Shown here piece by piece: positions 33,450 through 45,121 of a stretch of 64,000 nt of DNA. Source of the DNA: Diphasiastrum complanatum (lineage: Eukaryota; Streptophyta; Lycopodiopsida; Lycopodiales; Lycopodiaceae); assembly GCA_029204225.1 (NCBI GenBank), contig CM055093.1, forward strand, positions 34,482,525 through 34,546,524. The letters run 5' to 3'. The notes beneath the pieces are model-generated. The model searched no databases. It saw only the letters and a list, made by a program, of their open reading frames with translations, and had not been told where the DNA came from. The translations under genes and the position numbers were made by a program. Position 1 is the first letter of the stretch. Each line of letters opens with the position of its first letter.

Positions 33450-36400
33450 TAAGGTCATGGTTGGTGCCTTGGTATCTTCGTTAGGTTCAGCATATTGAAG
33501 AACTTCTGGTGCTTGATGCTGGGAAGTGCTTTGGTAAAGATGTCTGCGACCATTTCTGTTGTGGAGCAGTATTGAAGGATCACTTGTCCTGAGAAAACTT
33601 TCTCTCAAATGAAATGATACTGGATTTCTATGTGCTTGGATTTGCCACGAAATCTGAGATTCGATAACAGTGAAATACAGCACAAGTTGTCACACAGAAT
33701 GGTGGTAGCATTAAACTAAGTGTGATGTAAGTCGTGAAGTAATAACCTGATCCATACAACTTCTTTTGAAGCTTGACATGCTACGAGGTACTCTGCTTCT
33801 GTCGAAGAAAGTGCAACTGATTTCTGCTTCCTTGAGTTCCACGAAATCTGTCCCCCTGCCAAATAGAAACAGAACCCGGAGGTAGATTTTTTGGTAGAGA
33901 CTCTTCCTCCCCAATATGAGTCGGAGTAGCCTTGTAGGACGAGTGGGTCGACAACATTTACATCATAACATAAAATGTGGTCTAAACTTCCCTGAATATA
34001 TCTCATCACTCTCTTTAATGCTTTCCAATGAGAGATCCTAGGGTAGACATGAATTGACTTAACGTGCTAACAGTATATGCTAAATCTGATCTAGTACACA
34101 ACATTGCATACATTAGAGATCCGATTAGTGAATCATAAGGGTACTTCGCTAAGGTGAGTACTTCACTATCATCTCAGCACAAGAAGGTTTAGTCAATACT
34201 ATAGTTGGATCCATTGAGGTACCAATTGGTTTGCAATCAGACATATGAAACTTTTCTAAAATGCCTTTTAGATATGCCTGCTGGGTAAGATAGATCTTCT
34301 TCTGAAGTCTATCTCTAGTAATGTGAATTCCTAGCAAAGAATGAACAGCCCCTAAATCAGTCATGTCAAATTCCTTTGACAGATCACTCATAGTAGTGTG
34401 CAGGAGAGAAGTGTCATTAGACAAAATAAATGCATCATCTACGTAAAGAGCTATGTGAATTGAATTGGTGCCTATATGCTCTGAATAAACATTACAGTCA
34501 CCTGAATTGTTTGCAAATCTTAATTGAATAAGATAAGAGTTGATTCTATCGAACCATGCTCTTGCGGCCTATTTCAGACCATAGATTGCTTTGTGCAGCT
34601 TGCACACTTTGTGCTCTTGGCCTTTGACTTCGAATTCTTCCGGTTGGAGGGTGTACAGCTCCTCTTCGACATTTCCATTGAGAAATGTTGTCTTGACATC
34701 CATTTGGTGCATGTCGAGGTCATCTGTGGCTGCAAACGCAATTAGAGTCTTGATTGATTGCATCTTGATGACAGGATTGAAAATTTCTTGATAATCTGCC
34801 CCTTGGACTTGAGTGAATCCTTTAGCCACCAACCGTGCTTTCCCTTTTGTAATGAAACCATCAAAGTTGATCTTCTTCTTGAAGATTCACTTGTTGTCGA
34901 TAACTCTCTTGTGAGTGGGGAAGTCGACCAGCGTCCAGGTCTGATTCGTCAAAAGTGAGCTATACCTTGGAGTTAATTGCTTTGGCTAGGCTCTCTGGTT
35001 CTTCTGATGAAGTCCAGAATGATTGAGGTGCATATCTCTCAGGAACTGTCCGAGTTCGTGAGGATCTACGAACGTTGGGTTGACCAGAATGTGATGATGC
35101 TTCTTCTTGAATTTCTTCAGATCTATTTGAGCTAGCTTGGTCTAGTCTGATGACAGGTACTGTTAGTTGCTTGACTTCTGTAGCTGTAACTGCATGTTCT
35201 GTAGAAGGAACATCAACGTTGGAAGAATCCATGCTATGTAGAATAGGATGAAATGACATAGCATCGTTTATTGATGGTTGTTTAAATGTTCACCAAGATA
35301 GCCAATGAAAATACATTTGTTTGTCCTATGATCCAGCTTCTTCCTAAGCTGTTTAGGAATGTGAACAAAACATATACAACCAAATATTTTTAAATGGTTG
35401 ACACTAGGCTTGTGCCCGTGCCAAACTTTATGAGGAGTCTTGTTGTTGATGGCTTTGGTGCTGGATCTATTCTGCACATAATAGGCTGTGGCAATAGCTT
35501 CTGCCCAGAACTTTGCAGGTAGGTGTGCTTGACGTAGCATGGATCTGGCTTAGTTGAGAAGAGTTCGATTCTTCCTTTTTGCAATTCCATTATGTTGATG
35601 TGAATAGGAAGTGGTGAACTGTCTTCTAATACCATGTTCAGCCATGTAGTTGAACATCTCGTTAGAGATGTATTTGTCGCCACCATCAGTTCGGAGTGCT
35701 TTCACTTTCCTAGACGTTTGTGTCTCGGTCATGGTCTTGAATCTCTTGAAGCATTCAAAGGCTTTAGATTTGTGCTTAATGAATATGGCTGTAGACCATC
35801 TAGAGTAATCATCTATGAAAGTGATAAAATAGATTGCATTTCCTAATGATGGAGTTGGCATTGGACCACAGAGATCACTAATACATGCTTTCTTTTGAGG
35901 GAGTGTGATTTTGGAAAATTGCTTCTAGAGTGCTTCCCATAGATGCATGATTCACAAAAGAAAGATTTCCTATCTAATGAAGATGGGAGATTCACACCAT
36001 CAACTAAATTATTACAATGCATATAAGAAAGTGATCTTGTATTCATGTGTCCAAATTGACTATGCCATAGAACAACACTGTCATTTACATTTTCATTAGA
36101 GATACTAGCTAATGCAACTAAATTAGAGAGTGCGTAAAGATTTTTGACTCTAGTGCATGTAGTCAGAGTAATATCTTCCTCGAGTATTGTACACTACTCA
36201 GATGAGAAAGTAACAGTGTAGCTCTCATCAGTTATCTTAGAGACTAATAACAGGTTCTTTGACAATTGAGGAACATGAAGGACATTAGGAACACAAATGG
36301 ACAGATCGTTGTTGAAGTTGATCTTCACTACTCCTTTGCCATCCACGTGTAAGGTGCTAGAATCTTCGAGGTAGATAAATTGGTCTCTATTGTAAGTTGT

Positions 36401-37366
36401 ATACTCCATAAACCATTCCTTGTGAGAGCTCATGTGTTGGGTAGCGCCATTGTCCAGGTACCAGCTATCACAATCTTTGCTTCTACTGTAAGCCATTAAC
36501 AAGTGTGTATTTGACTCCTTGAATTCTACCATGTTGGAGACGTCTGGCTGCTGTTGTTGCTTCTTTGCCTCGTTGTAGATCTTGATGCGACACTCCTTGA
36601 TGTCGTGATTATCTCTTTTGAAATATCTGCAGAAAAGCTTCTTGCGCAATCCACCATGCTCACCTTGAGTGTGAGGCTTCTGCTATTGCTGCTGCACTTG
36701 ATTCTTGCCCTTGGAATAGTCTTTCTTCTTGGTGTATAGAGCCATGGATTTGTCTTTGATGCTAGTCTTTCTCCGCAATTCTTCTTGAAGAAGATGACCG
36801 ATCACCTTTTGAAGAGTGAGGTCGGGTTGTGTGGAGATCATCACGACAAAGTGCTCATAGGACTTTGGAAGAGAAGAAAGCAAGGTCACAACGGCATCAT
36901 CATCTTGAATAGAACATTCTACAGTTGATAGTTGATCTAACAGGGACCTGAAGCTATTGATGTGAGAAGTGATGGCTGAAGAATCAGACATGCTAAGAGT
37001 AAAGAACTTCCTTCTAAGATGTAATCTCATGGTCACATCGTGAGTCTCATAAAGACTTGATAACTAATCCAGTGTTTCCTTAGAGGTTTTGCATGTGGTA
37101 ATGTGAGAAATTTGGGAGTCAGCCAGATTGAGTGTGATACATGCTAGGGCCTTCTGATCTTTGATCCTCCAGGCCTTTGCTTGATCACCATCTTCTGGTT
37201 TCAGGTATGCACCTTCTACATCCCAAAGATCTCTAACTATCAACATCATTCTAAGTTTTAACTTCCAAATGTAGAAGTTAGAACCATTAAACTTGTCAAT
37301 GACTCTAGCTTCACTAAGTGATGAAGATAAAGAGCTACCTATATGAGACATGATAACAATATACAA
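33450..37366 (-). pseudogene. decayed copia Gag-Pol
   Basis: Minus order: Gag (FNGSNFYIWKLKLRMML, 37366 on), degenerate zinc knuckle CRYFKRDNHDIKEC with the second Cys replaced by Phe, protease WYLDNGATQHM with DNG for DSG, HHCC tail CESCIYGKHSRSNF, integrase core FIDDYSRW and RTDGGDKYIS, then GIAKRKNRT where catalytic Glu is now Lys. A linker RRSSRTRTVPERY, RT (TTFLNGNVEEELY, LYVDDAFILSND) and RNase H (GYSDSYWGGRVSTKKS, VADIFTKALP) follow. Several stops and frameshifts (for example near 37067, 36664, 35550, 34568 and 34160). Not functional. Confidence 0.9.
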
Positions 37367-37401
37367 ATAACAAACTTAATCTCTTGGTTTATTTGAGCTA
37401 T

Positions 37402-37413
37402 GCTCTGATACCA
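37402..37413 (-). promoter_or_regulatory. primer binding site (initiator Met-tRNA)
   Basis: Perfect TGGTATCAGAGC on the minus strand between the truncated 5' LTR and the Gag start at 37366. Confidence 0.88.
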
Positions 37414-37416
37414 ATC

Positions 37417-38080
37417 TGATAGGGCAAGAGAGATAGAAGAACGTGAACGGAGAAGAGAGCAGGAATATTGCAAAACAGCTCTCCCGTTCAAATCAGCTGC
37501 TAAATGCAAAAACAGTCTGAAAGATAGCTTATGCTAAATGTAATCACAGCCTTAAGTGTTCTAATTGCCCAACAAGATCCTAAAAATGAATTCATACTTC
37601 AAAACAAGAGTACAGTCCACCGAAGATACTAGATATGATTTGTATGTGGTGGTACTACTGAAATTAGATTCAACGTGAAGTATAGTTCTGAAATAAATGG
37701 AAGGGCAATATGATAACGCGAGCTCCTCAGGCATCAAAAACAACCATCGTCTGATCAGAAACTGAGGAGTCGTAGACGTCCGTGTTTTGATCAAAGTGAG
37801 TAAACAAGCGCTATCAAACAGCAATGGAAATGCATTCAATCACAACAGGCATTCATCTATGTTGTATATAGATAAAAGCAAGTTGTTGCTATATTGCACT
37901 GAAGCACAATACAAAATAGCAATTACAACAAAAAATGGTAGCATTATTGGGAGGCTCAAATAATGTGTCTCATGGACGGAGCAACCCGTAATCTGTGCTT
38001 GGATGATCTATTTATAGACTTCATCCATGTATTAATTACATTCAATGCTTATCACCTAATTAGAAAAGTCATTGTACTTG
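37417..38080 (-). repeat. truncated 5' LTR of the 32066-38080 element
   Basis: Matches about 32066-32730 of the partner LTR with scattered differences. The upstream half of the LTR is missing. Confidence 0.85.
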
Positions 38081-38185
38081 ATGCTGAGAATCGTAATCAG
38101 CATTCACACAATCAATGGTAGCTAGACTGTGACTCCAATTTATGATATCAGTAGATTTAACATAATGACCTTTTTCGTGGCTGGA

Positions 38186-39034
38186 CTAGTATGGCTCAAA
38201 TACTGAGTTGGTGGTTGAGGATCCTTCATCATGGATGCGTGCAGGTTTGAGTTTACTCGTTGAATCAATGGTGACAGGACTGTCACGATTTTCAAAAGTG
38301 ACTCGGCCTTTGTTCCAGTCATGAACGACTCGTGCATTGGTGAGCCACGGACGACCAAGTAGTAATTCATAAGAATAGGCATTATTGGGAATATCAAGTA
38401 CTACAAGATCAACAGAAAACTTGAGACCTCCTAGTTTGATCAGCACGTGCAGATGGAAACCGGTAGGTTGGACCACACTTTGATCAGCCATCTGAAGTTG
38501 ACAAGTGGGTTTGGCTAGCTTGTCTCTCAGATACCATTCCATCATGAGGGATGTGGAAATGATATTAACCTCGGAACCTCCATCGAGTACTGCTAAAACT
38601 TCACGGGATTGATGATGGGTAGTTGAGATTTTGATGTTGCCTCGTTCGCTGAGTGGATTGGTTAGATGTAAGGGCATTTCAGGCAACTTGTCAGTAGTGG
38701 TGGTGGTATTGGATTGGATCTGTTGTTTCCATTGGCCAGCATGCTTCCAGAGTACATGGAAGGGAAGAGTGACATTGGCTTCTAGTAAATCTCCCCAAAC
38801 TTCGGTATCTTGAAGGGTTTTGCTTTCAAAGGGCTTGTGAGGTACTTTATGGGAAGAGGAAGATTGTTGGTCGACATTGCAAATTTGCTGACGATACTGA
38901 TGATGCAGCCAAATGTTTTCAAATGAGTGAGGGTAAACTATCGAGGTTGAATCTTCACTTGAAGGAATAGCCTGCGGTTGAGTTTTGCTGGGTGCAAGTG
39001 TAGGGGCGTGACGTTGGGTTTGTGCCCGAGTCAA
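38186..39034 (-). pseudogene. retropepsin-like protein fragment, 282 open codons
   Basis: An uninterrupted minus frame. Residues 1-140 are polar and low in known motifs. AVLDGGSEVNIISTSLMMEW (about residues 168-188) is the aspartic-protease site with DGGS instead of D-S/T-G. VDLVVLDIPNNAYSYELLLG and RPWLTNARVVHDWNKG follow, as in Ty3-type or caulimovirus-like retropepsins. Neither RT nor Gag is attached, and both flanks are other elements (a truncated copia LTR at 38080 on one side). The open frame could mean a young fragment or a retained protease domain. Activity is doubtful because the active-site Ser/Thr is Gly, although the same change occurs in the 30.8-kb relic. Confidence 0.6.
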
Positions 39035-39369
39035 TACCCAAGCAGGATGTGTTTTGATTGGTATGTCAGAGTGTCACATTTTTTCGCATTTTCATCAACG
39101 GTAATTTCAGCGAAGGCTGATGTCGTGGCCTTCTCACGCTTATCCCATGCACTGTGCAATCAGATTTGACAACGACAACAGCCATCCATGATCTCCCACA
39201 GATAGCACATCCACTTTTGCACTTTCTTCATCTACACACCTGTAAAATTATGTATATATTGAATACCATCTGCGTATTCAAAATAATGAGGCAATTAGCA
39301 TAACAACATCAGAGTGAAACATTATTGATAATTAGAGACAGACATTGTAGATGCTTTCGCGCATCAATT
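39035..39369. other. no supported gene
   Basis: Nothing recognisable apart from continuation of non-coding flank. Confidence 0.35.
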
Positions 39370-39840
39370 TTTTTTTCTTCGAGATCTGTATTGTCAGTAA
39401 TAGGCTTATCACCTTTACAAATTGTGTGATTAGCTTTGTGAAGCATGCGGTTTTGTCTGCTATTTTCTTGTGCTCACTTGCATTATTGACCTGTATATTT
39501 CGCTATACTTAATCTGATTAGTTGTTCTGCGTTCATATTTGTGTCAATATTGCAATGCCTTTCTACATTCTGCCTGACTCTCTAATTGCTTAATTTGTTA
39601 GTATGCTCTTCGCGACTGATTATTAGTCTTGTCTTTCGCGACTAATTCGCGACTGATAATCAGTCTAGCTGTTCATGACTAAATATCTTTCTAATGTCTT
39701 CATGCTTAATATTTGGCTACGTAATCAGATCGAACATGATTTTTATCACGAATGTTCTGTTCGAGTCTGATAGGCATAGTCATGCTTAAGGAAAGAGTGA
39801 GATAGCTTATTCCGCTGCGCATGAACATTTCTTAAGCTAT
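39370..39840 (+). repeat. partial TGTTGG-family LTR (downstream part)
   Basis: Plus-strand sequence with TTTGGCTACGTAATCAGAT, GTTCGAGTCTGATAGGC, ATAGTCATGCTTAAGGAAAG and TTATTCCGCTGCGC parallels the end of the LTR at 42507-43422 (TTTGGCTACAAAA, TTGATAGGCGTAGTCATGC, TTATTTTGCTGCAC). Contains two hairpin palindromes at 39614-39628 and 39651-39665. Confidence 0.55.
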
Positions 39841-39990
39841 TTAAGAAGGATGTTGCTGAGAAAGCGAGAACTCTGATCAAAGAAGAACTTAAATCCAACC
39901 CGCTTCAAAAGAATGTCACTTTTGAAGAGGAAGAGGAAGTTCCACTGAGTTCAAACAACCAACAATATAATGAATATTTCCACTTCCTAA
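39837..39990 (+). pseudogene. possible gag-like fragment
   Basis: About 50 open codons, rich in Lys/Glu (KKDVAEKARTLIKEELKSNP, later VTFEEEEEV), directly after the LTR-like segment. No diagnostic motif. Confidence 0.25.
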
Positions 39991-40357
39991 GATTGAAACA
40001 CACTCTATTGAAGTCCAAAAACCTCAAAAAATAGATATCCAATCAAAAATAGGGTTTTGACAAAATCACAAAAAATTGAATCTTGCAAATTCTACATGCA
40101 TTTGCAACAAACTTGATATATAATCTTGTACCTCCAATGAAACTTTCCTAATGCAATTAAAATCGGCCAAATCCAATAAGGCACGTGTGAAATCGGCCTA
40201 CTTCTAGTTCATAAACCTAAATTGAGTTTTGACCTACAAAAGATCAATTCTACATATGCAAAATGCTTGATTTTTTAGTAGAAATCAATCAGCCGAATTG
40301 GTAACTCCTCCAGATCTTTGCTAATTATGGCTGATACTTCAATAACCTGCAACACAA

Positions 40358-41020
40358 GCTCTAATACCATGTGAAGGTTTTATGAATCACTAAGATCCAA
40401 ATCTATCTCTTGACCTTTGGTTATGAATGACAACACAATTAGTACCATTGGAAATGTAGAAAATCAACATCTTCTTAATGAAAGAGATGCAAACTCAACA
40501 AGATATTGATCAAACATCAAATATATGAAATAATGAAGTTGCGGTCCATACAATAACAGTAAGGTACTGTATTTCACACATGTGTATCTGAATCACAACA
40601 AATATAAGCATTCTACACACAAGATTGCAAGATGTCATCACTATAGTGCACCAATGGATAGATGAACCCCAGAGAACTCATGTATAAGCATGAAATGAGA
40701 TAAGAGAGAGAGAGAGAAGATCTATTCTCCCATGCTTGTACTACTTATAACAGGTCCATGCCTAGTTTTGAACTTGGTTTCCCTCCATAGAAACTTCTAG
40801 ATCAAAAACCCTACTTACAATATGGACTATATTTAATGAACCAACTATTCAAAATTGAATCTTTCAAACTCGACCTTCTACATTTCTCTCACTTTCTAAA
40901 AGTGGTAACTCAAAAACATTTAGACTAAAATAACTTTGAAATGTCTATCTCTAACTCTAAAATGCAAATTGGCCTCAATTGCCAAATACAAAAGATCAAA
41001 CTAGTTGACAATTTTTCACA
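40358..41020 (-). repeat. 5' LTR and primer site of a truncated minus-strand copia
   Basis: The minus LTR begins TGTGAAAAATTGTCAACTAG (at 41020), identical in its first 20 bases to the 45122 LTR, and ends CCTTCACA at 40370. It is followed by TGGTATTAGAGC (40369-40358), one mismatch from the standard primer site. Length is 651 bp, with a short (AG)~8 tract near 40703-40717. The outer edge interrupts the plus-strand integrase relic at 41021. The body beyond the leader, to the left, is lost. It is the same family as the LTR at 55466-56197. Confidence 0.85.
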
Positions 41021-41502
41021 GTGTATTTCTCCAACAAAGTTAATGATTATTGTGAGCAAGAGGGAGTTAGAAGAGAGTTCACCTGTGCTTATTCCCTCCC
41101 ATAAAATAGAGTGGCTAAAAGAAAAAATAGAACTCTTTGTGAATGTGCAAAAGCTCTTAGAATAGAGGCACCTATTTCAAAAGATTTTTGGAGAGAAGCA
41201 ATTTCTTGTGCAAATTATCTTTGTAATAGACTTCGAAATATTGCTCTAGGAGGAAAAACACCATATGAGATGTTGTATAAAGATAAGCCTAAGGTAGATC
41301 ACCTTAGGATCCAATGGATGTGTGTGCTTTGTTCATGTACCTTTAGAAACTAGGAAGAAAGATGAAACTAGTTCTATTAAAGGAGTGTTGCTTGGATATT
41401 CATCAACAAAGAAAGCATATAAAGTTTTCATTCCTTCTACTAACAACGTTGTTGTAAGTAGAGATGTGATCTTTCATGAAGATCAAAATATCAATACATA
41501 AT
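41021..41502 (+). pseudogene. copia integrase relic
   Basis: Plus frame begins exactly at the LTR edge with YFSNKVNDYCEQEGVRREF. After a stop comes NRVAKRKNRTLCECAKALRI, in which the catalytic Glu (normally VAERK) is Lys, then FWREAISCANYLCNRL, GGKTPYEMLYKDKPKVDHL and, past a frameshift, SRDVIFHED. The second Asp motif is lost to the left. RT should follow but is found on the opposite strand. Confidence 0.88.
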
Positions 41503-41519
41503 CAAGTGTGGAAGATACA

Positions 41520-42490
41520 TATCTCAAGATCCTTTTGGCCGATTTCCAATGGAAAATCTTTGAATCTTGCATGAATTGACTCTATTTATTCACACTAAAG
41601 CTCAAATCGGGCCTAGTAATAGTCAACCAAATAAGGTAGCCAGTAAGACTCCTATAAAGGGTGATGTCCTCGAAGGATCTTTCATCCCCTTTTGATAGGA
41701 TCTTCTACAACATGCTCCATAGGAGTATCAATGCTCTTACAATTTTCCATATGAAATTTCTTAAGAATAGAGAGAGCATATCTAGATTGACTAATAAATG
41801 CATGATCTTGAAAAAGATCTACTTCTAGGCCTAAGACATAGTGAAGCTCATCAAGATCTTGAAAGTGTCTCATCAACAACTTTCATCACTTTTTGTCTCA
41901 TCAACAAGTTTCATGCAATTTCCACACAAGATGATATCATCTACATATATGATGAGAATAACAAGATTGCTATTTACAAACTTTATATACAAAGATGGAT
42001 CATAGGCACTTAGATTGAATCCAAGTGATAAGAGATATGAATTGAGCCTCGCATACCAAGACCTGGGCTTGCTTGAGCCCATAAATTCATCACCATCTTT
42101 GATAAAGCCCTCTGGTTGCTCCATATAGATCTCTTCCTCAAGGTAGCCATTGAGGAAGGCATTAGAGACATCAAGTTGGAATATCCTCCACGTAAAATAG
42201 CATGCAATAGAGATAATAATCCTTATTGCGACCATCTTGGCCACAAGTGAAAAGGTGTCCTCATAATCAAGGCCATGGATCTGAGCATATCCTGTCACAT
42301 AGTCTAGCCTTGAACATGAAGATAGATCCATCATTGTTGCACTTCACTCTAAACACCCATTTGCATCCAATGTCATGTTTGTTGATGGGTGGATCCACGA
42401 GCTCCCAAGTACGATTAGAAACAAGGATTCATACTCCTTTGTCATACTCCTTTGACATAGCTTCGTACCACTCCTTTTATTGGAGTGAAT
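41520..42490 (-). pseudogene. copia reverse transcriptase relic, opposite to adjacent integrase
   Basis: Minus strand: GCKW, LDYEDTFSLVAKMVAIRIII, FQLDVSNAFLNGYLEEEIYM and IIYVDDIILCGN (42334-41873), then after a frameshift HYVLGLEVDLFQDHAFISQS and YALSILKKFHMENCKSIDTP (to 41682). The C-terminal RT ends in degraded sequence near 41530. RNase H is absent. Confidence 0.88.
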
Positions 42491-42506
42491 CTTGGACTTT
42501 ACTTGG

Positions 42507-43422
42507 TGTTGGATTATTCTACTATTGGGAGTGATTCATCCGAATAATTGTCTTTAATCTACATCCATTTCATTATGCGGTTCTACAGTTTTATTCGTGT
42601 TTCAGACAGTCTGTAGAAATACTCAAAAATCACAAAACAAGTGGCTCCGACATATTGGACAAGCTCCAACATATCGACGACGCCAACGAAAGGCGAAAGA
42701 ATTGAACATGTCGAAGGATCACAGTTACTGTTTCACCTAAAATGAAGCTAAAGACTTTTCCTAACTGCTTTGCAAGGAAGTCCTAACTGGATGGATGACA
42801 GCGCATTATGGCTAATTACCTATTGCGATCTCAAATCTAATTAGTTGTCCTACTAGATGAGCTTAACTTGCTCTAGTATAAATAGTTGATCTTTAAAGAC
42901 TTACATAGTAGAAAGTTTTTAGAGCTCTATTAGAGTATTGTTATTAGCGCTTACTGCTTATTAGCGAAAGTGCATCAGACACAGTTTTTCAGTTACTCAA
43001 AGATAGTTTAGAGTACGCGGTTTTCATTCACTATTGCTTTGTGCTCTCATCATTTGATTTGTACATGCTACTTACTAAATCTATCTATCTTTTTATTGCA
43101 TTCAGTATCATGTCAGAATGTATGCTTCTCTGTAGTCATTTGTAACTAATAAATCTCTTATTGTTTCGTCTAATCTGTTGAATACTTCAAACTCTACAAT
43201 ATTGTATACATCACTTTGCACACTAATTGTTTGGCTACAAAATGTTTAGTACTAATGATTTCAAATTTAGTTGTTAAAAGATTGAACGTGACTCCTGTCA
43301 CTGTAGCTTTGTTCAATTATTGATAGGCGTAGTCATGCACTAGGAAAGAAGATTTATTTTGCTGCACTAAATAGTTCGTTCGCAGACTTCGACTTATCGA
43401 TTCGTCATTCCTTCTTCCACCA
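42507..43422 (+). repeat. 5' LTR, TGTTGG family
   Basis: Begins TGTTGGATTATTC, ends CTTCCACCA (916 bp), and is followed by a primer-site remnant TGGTATCAAATTC at 43423. It shares its start, middle words and GATAGGCGTAGTCATGCACT with the LTR at 9784-10935 (minus). The gag piece downstream confirms it as a 5' LTR. Confidence 0.8.
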
Positions 43423-43566
43423 TGGTATCAAATTCTTATCATAGCACACTTGCTCTTAATCTTCAATTTGTGGTATCAAATTTCAGTATCAGATAATTGA
43501 TTTTCAATTGTAGCACAACACAACATCATTCTTAAGTCATTGATTTATTGACAGACTAACTTCCAA

Positions 43567-43707
43567 ATGGATTCTAAAAGTAAAGTCTGTCTCATTGAAA
43601 AAAAGCTAAATTGATCCAATTACTATTTGCGGAAATTTAAAATGAAGACCTTGCTAATCGCCAATGAGTTGTGGAATGCTGTCATAGGTATCGAAGTGAA
43701 ACTTGAA
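43567..43707 (+). pseudogene. copia gag N-terminal fragment
   Basis: ATG at 43567 opens MDSKSKVCLIEKKLN, a stop, then SNYYLRKFKMKTLLIANELW, the start of a UBN2-type Gag. It is cut at about 43707, where the 96-bp dispersed repeat begins. Confidence 0.75.
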
Positions 43708-43803
43708 TCTCGTCTTCTCAGAGACCTCCTCGGTCTAAGGTAAGAGGTGCTCTTGGGTAGTTCTATCTGAGTATCTTGGGGATTCATCAGAATCAGCCAA
43801 CAT
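43708..43803. repeat. 96-bp dispersed repeat, copy 2
   Basis: Pairs with 1411-1506. See that entry. Confidence 0.75.
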
Positions 43804-45116
43804 CATCCCACAACTAATGTGTTGCAGGACCCACTGCAACTCATATTGGACGATGTCACTTCGCTTCCGCATTGGCATCTTCAATCGTCACTTGGAAAAG
43901 CATAGATCCTCAGTCGCTTGCGTAAAACCAAGTGCTTATTGTTGCCAATCTTTATCAAAAAACTGCTTTTCACAATTTGCCACAATGTGATCAGAATGTC
44001 TTAATGCTGCAAGTGGTTGACATTCTCAAAATTGGAGAGCTCCTAGCAGCTTCACAATTTGCATGCTCGAGTGCTTTCCTCGTGTCTCTTTCTTTCGTTG
44101 CATCTGCCATGGATGATTTCACTTCTAGTTTCTGGGCAGATTCGAGCTTCTGGGAGGTCTGTATACTCCATATTGCTTTTGGGCATTTCCGCAATTCTTT
44201 TCTCATTTGAAGTTCCAGTCTTGTCGATGCTCTTTCTTGATAGGTAGCACAAAGCTTGGTTATCAGTCTTCAAGGGAATGGACTCATTCACAGATTGGTG
44301 GTAGAAATAGGTTGAACGAATGGCTGGTGACGGCAAGGAAACATGATGAAGGCTTGGTGGCAGGGTGAAGGAACTAATAGTTCTACAGTTGCAACCTTGG
44401 ACCTGATACTTCTTCTGATTGAGACGCTTTGGATTGCCCATATGTCTTCTTAGCCTTGTTATTATTGTCTATGATTCGTGACCTTGGCTGTCGATCTTGC
44501 TGACGTTGTTGCTGGCAGCGTAACTGCTCTACTGGATCCAAGCAGATCCACTCTCTCCTCCCCAATAAGTCCGTTGGTGGGGATGTTGTTGCTGATAACT
44601 GTTCATGCTCAAGATTTGATCGGTGTGTGGAACACGTAGTTGAAAACACGTTGAACATGTGACTGGACTAAAGATTGAACAAATTTTAACTAAATTTGTT
44701 TCAATCTTGTTGTAGTTGACTCAAAAATGAATATGACGATGAGATCAGGAATCAACTCTAACGTGACAAAGATGAAGATGACGATGAGATTCAGGAATCA
44801 CCTTTAACGTGACATAGAAGGTAGCTAGATATTGTCCAAACCCTTTGCGTAGAGACTTATAACATTTAATTTGATCAATTGTAGCCAAATATATTGTTAG
44901 TTGAAGTTTTCATGATTTCTAGGCAACTTTCGAAGCTTTTTGATAAGTAGCTAATGCATGAAATCATTTGATTGAACTTAGCAATGATTGTTTTGAGTTT
45001 TGGATCTTTCATGAGACTTATATAGTAGTGTCGTAAAACGTGGGGATGATTGGCAGCAGAAGCTCGAAGCTTTGAGCATAGGCGTGTAGGATCGGAAATG
45101 CAACAGTTAGCAGCAA
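43804..45116. other. no supported gene; one tandem duplication
   Basis: Minus-strand open frames at 43991-44441 have charged composition but no diagnostic motif. The target site of the 45122 element is at its right end. Confidence 0.4.
44727..44817. repeat. 45-bp tandem duplication
   Basis: Units ATGAATATGACGATGAGAT... (44727-44771) and ATGAAGATGACGATGAGAT... (44772-44817), each ending CTAACGTGACA or TTAACGTGACA. Confidence 0.85.
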
Positions 45117-45121
45117 AAATA

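Larger units (their letters stand above)
32066..38080 (-). mobile_element. degenerate minus-strand copia element with long LTRs
   Basis: The 3' LTR lies at 32066-33441 and a truncated 5' LTR at 37417-38080; the two match from TGAT...GGCAAG to about GTTGTACTTG. The primer site TGGTATCAGAGC (minus, 37413-37402) lies three bases inside the 5' LTR. Gag, protease, integrase, RT and RNase H lie between in normal order. The 5' LTR is cut at about 38080, where it abuts the retropepsin-like segment, so the outer end and target duplication are lost. Confidence 0.9.

Noticed and set aside
44052-44441. 129-codon minus frame with a TDNQALCYL-like stretch recalling gypsy RNase H
   Set aside because: The match is a few residues only and neighbouring RNase H motifs are absent.
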